The notes under the pieces are model-generated. The model did not search any database and had not been told where the DNA came from. It saw only the letters and a program-made list of their open reading frames with translations. The translations under genes were made by a program, and so were the position numbers. A stretch of 20,952 nucleotides of DNA. It comes from Lachnospiraceae bacterium (GTDB lineage Bacteria > Bacillota_A > Clostridia > Lachnospirales > Lachnospiraceae). The DNA lies in assembly GCA_017620975.1 (NCBI GenBank), contig JAGAUD010000032.1, forward strand, positions 1 to 20,952, written 5' to 3'. This document shows positions 7,234-15,900 of the stretch, in pieces. Within the stretch, counting starts at the first letter, position 1. Every line of letters starts with the position of its first letter.

Positions 7234-8148
7234 TTACTTTGCTGTCTCCTTCAAAGTCGCAGCAATGCTGGCGATTCCCTGAAGTTCCGCAGGAAGGAGG
7301 ATGGTGGTAGCCTGACCGTCTGCCACTTTCTCAAAGGCTTCCAGACTCTTGATCTTCAGGACTGCTTCGTCAGCTCCTGCTTCTTTCAGCATACGGATAC
7401 CGTCCGCATTTGCCTGCTGAACTTTCAGAATGGCTTCTGCTTCACCTTCTGCCTCGCGGATCATCTTTTCTTTCTGGGCTTCTGCACGGAGAATTGCGGA
7501 CTGCTTTTCCGCTTCAGCACGCAGGATTGCAGATTCTTTTTCACCTTCTGCCACCAGAATGTTGGCTTTCTTTTCACCTTCTGCTCTGGTAACAGCTTCA
7601 CGTCTTTCACGCTCTGCCTTCATCTGCTTCTCCATGGCATTCTGAATCTCTGCAGGAGGAATGATGTTTTTCAGTTCAACACGGTTTACTTTGATACCCC
7701 AGGGATCGGTTGCAATATCCAAGGCTGCACGCATCTTGGTATTGATAGTTTCACGGGAGGTAAGTGTCTGATCCAGCTCCAGGTCCCCGATAATATTACG
7801 CAGCGTGGTAGCAGTCAGATTTTCAATCGCCATCATAGGATTTTCAACGCCGTAGGTAAACAGCTTGGGATCGGTAATCTGATAGAATACTACAGTATCA
7901 ATTCTCATAGTTACGTTATCCTTGGTAATTACAGGCTGAGGCGGGAAGTCCGCTACCTGCTCTTTTAAGTTAACTCTCCTGGCAATCTTATCCAGAAAAG
8001 GCAGCTTTATATGAAAACCTACCGACCACGTATCCTGATATGCTCCCAAGCGCTCTACTACGTAAGCCTGTGCCTGAGGAACGATCTTGATGCAGGATAT
8101 TGCTATCCATACTAACAAAACAACAATGATGATTAAAATAATTTTCAT
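7234..8148 (-). CDS. SPFH/Band 7 membrane protein (stomatin/QmcA-like)
   Basis: Membrane-anchored scaffold of the stomatin/prohibitin/flotillin superfamily. These proteins form large oligomers, often with an NfeD partner, and are linked to membrane quality control. The 304-residue protein has one N-terminal hydrophobic anchor (3-19). The Band 7 domain (about 22-180) includes VVERLGAYQDTWSVGFH and NPMMAIENLTATTLRNIIG. Five exact 11-residue coiled-coil repeats follow (189-243), then a hydrophobic C-terminal segment ending in TLKETAK. The start ATG at 8148 has AGGAGA 7 nt upstream. It lies 42 nt after the NfeD gene, the usual partnership, and is followed by a strong terminator. The precise cellular role here is not known. 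Confidence 0.92.
   Translation of the reverse strand: MKIILIIIVVLLVWIAISCIKIVPQAQAYVVERLGAYQDTWSVGFHIKLPFLDKIARRVNLKEQVADFPPQPVITKDNVTMRIDTVVFYQITDPKLFTYGVENPMMAIENLTATTLRNIIGDLELDQTLTSRETINTKMRAALDIATDPWGIKVNRVELKNIIPPAEIQNAMEKQMKAERERREAVTRAEGEKKANILVAEGEKESAILRAEAEKQSAILRAEAQKEKMIREAEGEAEAILKVQQANADGIRMLKEAGADEAVLKIKSLEAFEKVADGQATTILLPAELQGIASIAATLKETAK
7420..7584 (-). repeat. Five hendecad repeats in the SPFH coiled coil
   Basis: Residues 189-243 divide into five consecutive 11-residue units: AEGEKKANILV, AEGEKESAILR, AEAEKQSAILR, AEAQKEKMIRE and AEGEAEAILKV. In DNA this is a 33-bp in-frame periodicity. An 11-residue period indicates a right-handed or nearly straight coiled coil, typical of this family's helical stalk. 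Confidence 0.85.
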
Positions 8149-8190
8149 GCTATTCTCCTATCTGTGCGTTCTGCACACCTGTTGGGGTTC

Positions 8191-8664
8191 CTATTCGGAA
8201 ACCGGATTCTGCGGAGGCTTTACCTCCCCCACTGCTTCTTTTACAATCAACTTGACACCGCTGACCGATACCACGGTTACGACGGCACCTTCTTCAATGA
8301 TACTGCCCTCTACAGCACTTCTGGCACTCCATTCCTGGCCTCCTACCGTCACCTGGCCCTGTCCTTGCAGATTGTTGATTTCACCTGTAACAATCGCCTG
8401 TTTTCCCACGACACTTTCCACATTTGTTTTTATGCGGTCATTGTTAAAATATTTTACCGCCACAGGTCTTGTGAAAATCAGGAGTACAAGAGCTACAAGA
8501 AAGAAAAGTACTATCTGTATCCATATCGGTGCACTTATGAGTGCTGCCAATATAGCTGTCAGGGCTCCGCCGGCAAACCATATGGTCGTAAGTCCCATGG
8601 TAGCCATTTCGATTCCCAGAAGCACGATCAGAAGTACCAGCCAGAACATAATCTGTTCAAACAT
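8191..8664 (-). CDS. NfeD family membrane protein
   Basis: Partner protein of SPFH scaffolds. The 157-residue protein has three transmembrane helices (about 4-20, 25-43 and 47-66) and a C-terminal OB-fold domain (about 84-145). The conserved NfeD-C stretch is VGKQAIVTG followed by GQVTVGGQEWSARS (103-116). It is the short form without an N-terminal ClpP-like protease domain. The ATG at 8664 is preferred to a GTG three codons upstream (8673), because AAAGGG is at proper spacing only for the ATG. It is the first gene of a two-gene unit with the SPFH gene. The 300-bp region upstream holds terminators for the previous gene and no strong promoter. Confidence 0.9.
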   Translation of the reverse strand: MFEQIMFWLVLLIVLLGIEMATMGLTTIWFAGGALTAILAALISAPIWIQIVLFFLVALVLLIFTRPVAVKYFNNDRIKTNVESVVGKQAIVTGEINNLQGQGQVTVGGQEWSARSAVEGSIIEEGAVVTVVSVSGVKLIVKEAVGEVKPPQNPVSE

Positions 8665-8705
8665 ACTTCTCACCCTTTCTTTTTATTTCACGTTTTATGT
8701 ACTAT

Positions 8706-8731
8706 TAGTTTACTACAGATTCTCAGTTTCA
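8706..8731 (-). promoter_or_regulatory. Weak candidate ECF-type promoter for nfeD-SPFH
   Basis: On the minus strand TGAAAC (8731-8726) is followed after 16 nt by ACTA. TGAAAC-N16-CGTA is the sigma-W-type pattern that drives the Bacillus NfeD/flotillin operon. Only the -35 half matches, so this is tentative. Elsewhere in the 8674-8840 region I see no clear sigma-A promoter. Confidence 0.18.
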
Positions 8732-8841
8732 GCAATGGAAGATTTTGCACGATAAATAATTTCATAGTGCAATACTGTCATCATAGGTAGAAGACAGACG
8801 ATAATAGTCGCCTGACATAATCAGTGTCTGATACTTACGGT

Positions 8842-8861
8842 AAAAAGCGGAGTACGCCGCT
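8842..8861 (-). terminator. Second intrinsic terminator after the hydrolase gene
   Basis: On the minus strand AGCGG and CCGCT form a short stem around CGTACT and are followed directly by TTTTTA. It lies just downstream of the larger hairpin at 8875-8932, so the hydrolase transcript appears to have two terminators in tandem. Confidence 0.6.
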
Positions 8862-8874
8862 ATCTAAAGAATAA

Positions 8875-8932
8875 AGCCCCGTATTCTCGTTATGAGGTTT
8901 CCAAAGAACCTCACACCTAAGAACACGGGGCT
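8875..8932 (-). terminator. Long two-tier hairpin terminator of the hydrolase gene
   Basis: Outer arms AGCCCCGT (8875-8882) and ACGGGGCT (8925-8932) pair, flanking short TTCT/AGAA pairing. Inner arms TGAGGTT (8893-8899) and AACCTCA (8907-8913) add a second tier. On the minus strand TTTATTCTTT follows. It begins 45 bp after the hydrolase stop codon. Confidence 0.75.
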
Positions 8933-8976
8933 ATTATTGCACATCCGACAGTTAACGGAATGTACCTTGGATTCTT

Positions 8977-10044
8977 TTAGTAAAATACATGGTTACCGAT
9001 CACAAGACCTTCACGGCCATTGTTACGGCGGAAGTGTGTCAGGTCTCCAACATTGGACACTCCGGACAGAGCCTCTTCTGCTGCCTTGACACAGCTGTCA
9101 TTGATCTTGCCGGACTCCAGCACTCTGTTCAGCTTACCGCTCATAGCAGGTGTGAACTGACCTGATGCATATATGACACTGTGAATCGTGTCAGGATAAG
9201 CGGAGCTTCTTACGCGGTTCATAACTACTGCACCCACTGCCACCTTACCTTCGTAGCTCTCTCCGCCGGCTTCACATTGAATCAATGCAGCCAACAGCAT
9301 AGTAGTATCTGCATCAGTAGTGTACTCACCATAATTTACATGACGCTTGGCTTCCTTCTCAGCCTCTTCTCTGGCTTCGATCTCTTCCATCGTTTCTCCG
9401 GTATCGATCAGGAAGTCCAGTGATATATATTCTTCCATCACATACCCGTCATTTCCGTCATAATCGATGCATAACCAACCATCATTTCCGGTAGACATGA
9501 CCTCGACCATTTCTCCTTTGGGAAGTACTCCCAATACTTCTGCGCTCTTATTCGGCTCTTTACGAACACGAAGCGCATCATTCATATAGGCAACCATCTT
9601 GCCCACGCTGTTAGCAAGTGCCTCTGCCTCCTCATCAAACAAAAGATATTGATCTTTTGCCCATCCGATGACATTACCGGACTGTAATTTGGTCCATCCG
9701 TCTTTTCTTTCAAGAATGGTACCGCCGCAGTCCTTATATAACTTTCCTACCTTTTCAGCATTATCATTTGCATCACTTCTGAGGTTCAATGCACTTTTTA
9801 CATTCGCCATGACTCTTGTGGATTCAGATTTCTCCTCTGTGACGCTATATTTTCTGACTGTAGCTTTTGCGGTCTCAGTGGTGTTGGCTGCACTGGGATC
9901 TATGATGGCTGCTACACCGCCATTTAAAGAATCCAGGTAATTCCTGTTGCTGCCGGCTTGTGTGGTCATGCCTGTCTGTGCTGCCAGGGTTACACTTAAA
10001 ACAAGTCCTGTCAGAGCTACAAGCAGCCTTCTGCTTCTTGCCAT
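8977..10044 (-). CDS. Secreted cell wall hydrolase, two SH3b domains plus SleB-like domain
   Basis: Predicted peptidoglycan-cleaving enzyme at the cell surface. The 355-residue protein has an N-terminal signal peptide (positive RSRR, hydrophobic 7-22, cut probably near AQTG or TQA). Two bacterial SH3 domains follow (about 78-135, ALNLRSDAND; and 148-208, ALRVRKEPNK), then a charged Glu-rich linker (217-245). The C-terminal Hydrolase_2/SleB-type domain (250-355) contains the presumed catalytic Glu in QCEAGGE (Glu258), GKVAVGAVVMNRV, SGQFTP and the terminal NHVFY. The ATG at 10044 has GGAGG 9 nt upstream; an upstream GTG-type start adds five residues without support. It stands alone, with its own promoter, a WalR-like box and tandem terminators. 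It is related to spore-cortex lytic SleB/CwlJ by domain only; the SH3 domains and WalR-like site favour vegetative wall turnover. Confidence 0.92.
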   Translation of the reverse strand: MARSRRLLVALTGLVLSVTLAAQTGMTTQAGSNRNYLDSLNGGVAAIIDPSAANTTETAKATVRKYSVTEEKSESTRVMANVKSALNLRSDANDNAEKVGKLYKDCGGTILERKDGWTKLQSGNVIGWAKDQYLLFDEEAEALANSVGKMVAYMNDALRVRKEPNKSAEVLGVLPKGEMVEVMSTGNDGWLCIDYDGNDGYVMEEYISLDFLIDTGETMEEIEAREEAEKEAKRHVNYGEYTTDADTTMLLAALIQCEAGGESYEGKVAVGAVVMNRVRSSAYPDTIHSVIYASGQFTPAMSGKLNRVLESGKINDSCVKAAEEALSGVSNVGDLTHFRRNNGREGLVIGNHVFY

Positions 10045-10092
10045 TTTCTTTACCTCCAAATTGATAACAATTTGTGTTACAAATCCTTTTAA

Positions 10093-10098
10093 AATATA
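10093..10098 (-). promoter_or_regulatory. Possible second -10 element for the hydrolase gene
   Basis: TATATT on the minus strand has no good -35, but the WalR-like box then lies at about -32 to -48, the usual position for an OmpR-family activator. It could be an activator-dependent promoter. Confidence 0.3.
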
Positions 10099-10117
10099 TC
10101 ACTTTTATAACCAAATT

Positions 10118-10134
10118 GTTACACATTTGTTACA
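10118..10134 (-). promoter_or_regulatory. WalR (YycF)-type operator
   Basis: The minus strand reads TGTAAC, five bases, TGTAAC, an exact match to the published WalR consensus TGTWAH-N5-TGTWAH. WalR controls cell wall hydrolases in Firmicutes, and this site is 74 bp before a cell wall hydrolase gene. A third TGTAAC with a TGTTAT partner at N6 spacing lies nearer the start (10064-10081). Confidence 0.7.
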
Positions 10135-10149
10135 TTCGTTACGCATGAC

Positions 10150-10178
10150 ATGATAACAGAAGACTTTTTATTTGTCAA
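10150..10178 (-). promoter_or_regulatory. Sigma-A promoter of the hydrolase gene
   Basis: TTGACA (10178-10173), a 17-nt spacer and TATCAT (10155-10150) on the minus strand match 11 of 12 consensus positions. The expected start near 10143 is just upstream of the WalR-like box, so WalR bound there could block this promoter. Confidence 0.75.
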
Positions 10179-10240
10179 CCCCATATTTTACCAAAATTTT
10201 ACGAAGCAGTTCAGATATGGCCTCTGAGACGCCGGTTGAA

Positions 10241-11038
10241 CTACATCTTCCGTGACTTTTCTATGCAAGCCTCCATGGCATCCATAACAGCGGCACGCAT
10301 TCCCTTCTCTTCAAGTACCTTAACCGCCTGTATGGTGGTGCCTCCCGGAGAGCAGACCATATCTTTGAGTTCACCGGGATGTTTTCCGGTCTCCAGAACC
10401 ATCTTGGCACTGCCAAGGACCGACTGGGCAGCAAATTGATAAGCCTGCGCTCTCGGCATACCTGCTGCCACCGCCTCATCCGCCATGGCTTCAATAAACA
10501 TGAATACATACGCCGGCGAACTGCCGCTGACACCTACTACCACATCCATCAGGCGCTCCGGTACTACACTGGCAATACCGAAAGCCTGAAGCAGGGTAAG
10601 TACCTTATCCATTTCCTCTTTTGTAACATTTTCTCCTGCACAGACACCGGTACATCCCTCCAGAACAAGTGCCGGCGTATTTGGCATACAACGAATGATC
10701 TTTAAATCTTTTCTTCCGAATGCTTCATAGAGATAAGCCAGATTTCTTCCTGCCGCAATGCTTACTATCAGCTGTTTCTCATTTACCACATCCTTAATCT
10801 GCTCAATAACCTCCGGGAAAAAGATAGGCTTCACAGCCAGAAAGAGAATATCGGAAGACCCGGCAACCTCTGTATTATCCAAAGTGACATGAATGTCATA
10901 TTGTTCTGTTGCTTTATTAAGTGTCTTTTCTGTCTTTGCTGAACCTATAATATCCTCCGGTACAGCCACGCCTTTTTGCAGCATACCGCCTATCATGGCT
11001 GATGCCATATTCCCCAAACCGATAAAACCGATTTTCAT
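10241..11038 (-). CDS. proC: Pyrroline-5-carboxylate reductase
   Basis: Last step of proline synthesis: reduces pyrroline-5-carboxylate with NAD(P)H in the cytoplasm. The 265-residue protein begins with the Rossmann dinucleotide motif GFIGLGNMASAM (4-15). It then has AVKP (68-71), RCMPNTPALV (116-125), GVSGSSPAYV (169-178) and the family signature SPGGTTIQAVKVLEEKGMR (230-248) in the dimerisation domain. The ATG at 11038 is used, not the in-frame ATG at 11053: GGAGG lies 8 nt before it and within the last codons of the RNA methyltransferase gene, whose TGA is 2 nt upstream. The two genes are therefore translationally coupled. A weak hairpin after the stop (10205-10240) has no clear T-run. Confidence 0.95.
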   Translation of the reverse strand: MKIGFIGLGNMASAMIGGMLQKGVAVPEDIIGSAKTEKTLNKATEQYDIHVTLDNTEVAGSSDILFLAVKPIFFPEVIEQIKDVVNEKQLIVSIAAGRNLAYLYEAFGRKDLKIIRCMPNTPALVLEGCTGVCAGENVTKEEMDKVLTLLQAFGIASVVPERLMDVVVGVSGSSPAYVFMFIEAMADEAVAAGMPRAQAYQFAAQSVLGSAKMVLETGKHPGELKDMVCSPGGTTIQAVKVLEEKGMRAAVMDAMEACIEKSRKM

Positions 11039-11040
11039 CT

Positions 11041-11841
11041 TCACTTCCTCCATTCTGTCTGTCTCTGCCTATGGGCCTCGTACATCAAAAGTGCCGTAGC
11101 GATTGCGGCATTCAAAGATTCCACCTTACCTTCCATGGGAATTTTCAGGTAAAAATCTGCCATATCCGCAGTCTCTTTTTTCAGGCCGTTTCCCTCATTT
11201 CCGATCAAAAATGCAGTTGGCTCTCCGAAAGAAAAACTGTCGTAATATTTTTCTCCTTTCAAGTGTGCCGCATAGGTATGAATACCGGCTTTCTGCATAT
11301 TTTTTATTGTTTCGACGACACTCTCAACATAGACAAAAGGTACACGATAAATCGAACCCATGGTAGCTCTGATGACCTTAGGATTGAATATATCAACCGT
11401 TTGAGCCGACATGATTACCCCCGTTATTCCTGCCCCTTCGCCCGTCCGGATTATCGTTCCGAGGTTACCGGGATCTTGCAGATCCTCCAGTACTGCAAAC
11501 AGTGGTTTGTTCTGTTTTAAAAGTTCCTCCAGACGATATTCCGGTCTTTTCAGTACCGTCAGAACGCCTTGCGGAGTCTGGGTATCAGACATCTTGCGAA
11601 AGACTTCTTCAGAGACCGTTTCATAACCTTTCTGAAGGAGTTTCTTCCATATAAAAGTATTTTCCTTCGCCTTGTCCAGGCAGTCCCGGGACAGATAAAT
11701 CTCCTGAATCCAGTCCTCCGGCGCTTCCTCCAACATTTTAAAGCCTTCCGCCAAAAAAATACCGGCTTTTCTCCGCTCCTTCGCTTTTGTTTGCCACTGC
11801 ACCACCTGTCTGACTTTCTGGTTGGATGTACTGGTAATCAT
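11041..11841 (-). CDS. TrmH/SpoU-family RNA 2'-O-methyltransferase
   Basis: SAM-dependent enzyme predicted to methylate a ribose 2'-OH in rRNA or tRNA; the target nucleotide cannot be read from sequence. The 266-residue protein has an N-terminal substrate-binding domain (about 1-105, FLAEGFKMLEEA). The SPOUT knot domain has all three motifs: motif 1 EDLQDPGNLGTIIRT (119-133, Asn126, Arg132), motif 2 FLIGNEGNGL (211-220) and motif 3 IPMEGKVESLNAAIATALL (234-252). The N-terminal domain suits the 23S rRNA RlmB/TsnR-like branch. The start ATG at 11841 has AAGGAGAG close upstream. It is upstream of and coupled to proC. It is separated from pfkA by a terminator, so its own promoter should lie in 11842-11890, where none is strong. 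Confidence 0.92.
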   Translation of the reverse strand: MITSTSNQKVRQVVQWQTKAKERRKAGIFLAEGFKMLEEAPEDWIQEIYLSRDCLDKAKENTFIWKKLLQKGYETVSEEVFRKMSDTQTPQGVLTVLKRPEYRLEELLKQNKPLFAVLEDLQDPGNLGTIIRTGEGAGITGVIMSAQTVDIFNPKVIRATMGSIYRVPFVYVESVVETIKNMQKAGIHTYAAHLKGEKYYDSFSFGEPTAFLIGNEGNGLKKETADMADFYLKIPMEGKVESLNAAIATALLMYEAHRQRQTEWRK

Positions 11842-11890
11842 ATTCTCTCCTTCTTATCGTGTAAATATTGCTGTGAGACCAGACTGTAAG

Positions 11891-11934
11891 CAAAAGGCTG
11901 CAATGCCCACTTGACCGTGAAAGCACTGCAGCCT
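11891..11934 (-). terminator. Intrinsic terminator after pfkA
   Basis: Arms AGGCTGCA (11895-11902) and TGCAGCCT (11927-11934) pair perfectly, with extra GC pairing inside, and TTTTGCTT follows on the minus strand. It starts 11 bp after the pfkA stop codon and ends the dnaE-pfkA transcript. Confidence 0.85.
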
Positions 11935-11945
11935 ACATACTCTAT

Positions 11946-12917
11946 TTACTGTAATAAATGAGCTACTTCCCACTGATATTCATCGATACCCTTCTGCATA
12001 TTCAGAGCCTCTTCAATATCAAAATCTACGAACTGACCATGCTGGTGACCTACAACTCTGTTGGTCTTGCCTTGCAGCATAATATCAACTGCATAAGCAC
12101 CCATGATAGAAGCATAATAACGATCCTTACAGGTAGGATTACCACCACGCTGCATGTAACCTAAGATAGTTGCACGTGTCTCAATACCGGTGGCAGCTTC
12201 AATTCTTCTTGCCATAGAAGTTGAATGGCCGATACCCTCTGCATTAATAATGATATGGTGGGTCTTACCACGCCTTCTGTTAGTAATGATATTATTGATG
12301 ATATTCTGTTCATCGAAGTCATATTTTTCCGGAATCAGGATATCTTCCGCGCCGTTTGCTATACCACACCATAATGCAATATATCCTGCATCTCTTCCCA
12401 TAACTTCGATAATACTGCAGCGTTCATGAGAAGATGATGTATCCTTGACCTTATCAATTGCTGTCATTGCAGTGTTAATTGCAGTATCAAATCCGATAGT
12501 ATAATCGGTACATGCAATATCCAGGTCAATGGTTCCGGGAAGACCGATAGTATTGACTCCCAGTCTGGACAGTGCCTGTGCACCACGATAAGAACCGTCA
12601 CCACCGATAACCACGATACCGTCAATACCGTGCTTTTGACAGATCTCAGCACCTTTCTGCTGGCCTTCCTTAGTCTTGAACTCCAGACATCTTGCAGTAC
12701 CAAGAATAGTACCACCCTTCTGAATAATTTCGGAAACACTGCGTGCTTCCATATCTATGATTTCCTCATTCAACAGACCCATATAACCCTTCTTGATACC
12801 TTTTACCTTCAGTCCTCTTGCAATAGCAGTTCTTACTACTGCACGGATGGCAGCGTTCATTCCGGGTGCATCACCGCCGCTTGTTAATACGCCAATTGTT
12901 TTCAACTCTTTTGCCAT
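11946..12917 (-). CDS. pfkA: ATP-dependent 6-phosphofructokinase
   Basis: Phosphorylates fructose 6-phosphate to fructose 1,6-bisphosphate, the committed step of glycolysis. The 323-residue protein has the nucleotide loop LTSGGDAPGMNAAIR (11-25), GGDGSYRGA (105-113; the glycine after GGD indicates ATP rather than pyrophosphate use), the catalytic loop PGTIDLD (127-133, Asp131), and EVMGR (171-175). In most homologues the loop reads TIDND; here Asn is replaced by Leu132 while both Asp residues are kept. The ATG at 12917 is used: AGGAGG lies 7 nt upstream, and 26 upstream codons of the frame run back into the dnaE end. It follows dnaE by 52 nt, the usual Firmicutes order, and is probably cotranscribed. 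Confidence 0.96.
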   Translation of the reverse strand: MAKELKTIGVLTSGGDAPGMNAAIRAVVRTAIARGLKVKGIKKGYMGLLNEEIIDMEARSVSEIIQKGGTILGTARCLEFKTKEGQQKGAEICQKHGIDGIVVIGGDGSYRGAQALSRLGVNTIGLPGTIDLDIACTDYTIGFDTAINTAMTAIDKVKDTSSSHERCSIIEVMGRDAGYIALWCGIANGAEDILIPEKYDFDEQNIINNIITNRRRGKTHHIIINAEGIGHSTSMARRIEAATGIETRATILGYMQRGGNPTCKDRYYASIMGAYAVDIMLQGKTNRVVGHQHGQFVDFDIEEALNMQKGIDEYQWEVAHLLQ

Positions 12918-12969
12918 GACGTTACCTCCTATAGTAACAAACTTGTGTAGTACTCTCCGACTTCCTATT

Positions 12970-15900
12970 TTAATCCATTTTTTCTTGCTTTTCAATAGGT
13001 TTCGTTACAAATTTAACATTTTCCTTACCAAATTTTGAAAATAATCGTTCTGCAAGGGCTTCATCTGCTTTTACGCAAAGATTTTGGGGCAGAATTTTCA
13101 ATGTTCTGGGGTTCTTAATGTATATTACGACATTGTCAGAACCATCTGAATCTGCTATGGTCTCCAGCAGTGTCTTCTGAGAAGCCCGGTAACTTTCCAT
13201 ATCAGGGAACTGAATCCAGACGCCTTGGGGCATCTTCACCATAGAATTACTGCCTGCCCGACTATTTGCGGCTGCCTGATTATTATAGTAACCACTGCTC
13301 CGGTTCCCGCCATTATTGTAACTGCCACTATTATAACCGCCATTATATTTTCTCCGGAAAGGATTCCCTCCCTGAGAAGCTTCTTCAAAGCTGACAATCT
13401 GCTCGCACAACAATTTGCCGTCCTTATCCTCTTCCAGAGAAGCTCTGCCTTTTACAAATACCTTGGCATCTTCTAATAACAGCGCTGAATATTTTTCATA
13501 ATCCTTTGGAAATACAACGACCTCCACACTGCCCACCAAATCTTCTATGGTCAGAAATGCCATGACTTTATCATTTCTGGTATATTTAATGTTTTTATCA
13601 GTAATCATCCCCCCTACTATGACAGTAGACCGGTCCTCCACCAACGCCTTTCCGGTATCCTCATCCAGCATAAAATCTGTAGTAGTATTGGTTCGAAACC
13701 GCTCCCACAGTCCCTGATATTCTTCCATGGGATGACCGCTGACATAGATCCCCAGCACTTCCTTTTCAAACCCAAGAAGCATCTCTTTGGGATACTCTCC
13801 GACTTCAGGCATTTTGATATCAAAATCTTCCTTATCTTCTTCAGAAGCAATATCAAACAGTGACAGTTGTCCTGCCATGTTGTTCTTCTTGTCCTTGACG
13901 ATACGATCCATAATCTGAACATACACGCTCATAAACTGCTTTCTTGTGCCACCCAGGCTGTCCAGTGCTCCTGCCTTGATAAAATTCTCAATGGCCTTCT
14001 TATTCATATCCTTGTCTGACATTCTTGTAATGAAATCTTTCAGATTGGTAAAAATACCTCTTTCTTTTCTTTCCTTTACAATACTGTCAATGACAGGCCG
14101 CCCTACGCTCTTGATAGCAGTAAGTGCATAGCGGATACTGTTTCCCGATACGGAAAAGCCCGCTTCCCCCTCATTGATATCAGGCGGCAGCATGGTAATA
14201 CCCATACTGCGGCAAGTCAGGATATACTCAGACACCTTCTTGGGGTTATCAATAACAGAAGTCAAGAGTGCAGCCATAAATTCCACAGGATAGTAGTATT
14301 TCAGCCAGGCAGTCTGATAAGCCACCACTGCATAGCAGGCTGCATGAGATTTATTAAAGGCATATTTCGCAAAATCCATCATTTCTTCATAAATATGCCC
14401 TGCCACCGCCTCATCAATGCCGTTGGACACACATCCCGGCACACCTTCCTCCGTATTGCCGTAGATAAAGTTAGCCCGCTCTTTCTCCATTACCGACTGC
14501 TTCTTTTTACTCATGGCTCGGCGCACCAGGTCACTTCTGCCCAGCGTATAACCGCCCAGGTCACGCACAATCTGCATTACCTGCTCCTGATAAACGATAC
14601 AGCCGTAAGTTGGCTCCAGGATAGGCACCAGCTGCGGGCAGGAATAGGTCACCTCTTCACCGGAATTTTTCCCTTTGATATATTTGGGAATAAAATCCAT
14701 CGGCCCCGGACGATACAGAGAAATTCCCGCTATAATATCCTCCAGATTCTGAGGTCTAAGCTCCTTCATGAAATTCTTCATGCCACCGCTTTCCAACTGG
14801 AAAATACCATCCGTTTTACCCGTTCCGATGGATGCAAGCACCTTAGAATCATTGTAATCCAGGCGATCCACATCAATATGTTTTCCTGTACTCTTCTCAA
14901 TAAAACCTACTGCATCATGAATCACCGTAAGGGTTCTTAAGCCCAGAAAATCCATCTTCAAAAGCCCCAACTCTTCCAGAGTCGTCATGGTAAACTGGGT
15001 GGTAATGGAACCATCAGAACCTCTGGATAAGGGTACGAATTCGTCCGCTGCTTTGGGACAGATTACAACACCTGCTGCATGCATGGATGTATGTCTCGGC
15101 AAACCTTCCAGACGCTTACTCATATCGATCAAATGATGTACCTGCTCATCCGTCTCATATAACTTACGCAGTTCAGGATTCATTTCCAGTGCTTTGTTAA
15201 TCGTGATATTCAGTTCTGTAGGAATCATCTTGGAGATGGAATCTACAAAAGCATAGGGAAGATCCATAACACGTCCTACATCCCTGATAACACCCTTAGC
15301 CGCCAGCGTACCGAAGGTTACAATCTGTACTACTTTATCCGAACCATATTTTCGTCCTACGTAATCAATTACCTCCTGCCTTCTCTCAAAGCAGAAGTCA
15401 ATATCAATATCAGGCATGGACACGCGTTCCGGATTCAGAAAACGTTCGAACAGCAGATTATATCTTATGGGATCAATGTTGGTAATTTTCAGGCAGTACG
15501 AAACAATGCTTCCTGCTGCTGAACCTCGTCCCGGTCCAACCGGTATTCCCTTTTCCCTGGCATAATTGATAAAATCCCACACGATCAGGAAATAATCCAC
15601 GTAGCCCATAGTGCGAATGACACCAAGTTCATAGTCGAGACGTTCTCTTAAGGTCTGCCCTGTGTCACCCGCCGGCTGACTGCCGTCACCGTACCGCTCA
15701 GCCAGTCCGTCATCACACAGCTTATTCAGATAAGACCAGGAATCATATCCTTCCGGCACATCATAATGAGGCAATTTTGTCACCCCGAATTCGATTTCCA
15801 CATGACAGCGGTCTGCGATTCTCTGGGTATTCTCCACAGCTTCCCAGGCGTAGGGAAACAGCCCCTTCATCTCTTCCTCGCTCTTTACATAATACTGCCC

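Noticed and set aside
8674..8976. Small gene in the 300-bp gap before nfeD
   Set aside because: Only short frames without ribosome binding sites; the stretch is accounted for by two terminators and a leader.
10205..10240. Terminator after proC
   Set aside because: AGTTCA/TGAACT arms with a weak inner stem and no T-run are not enough to call it.
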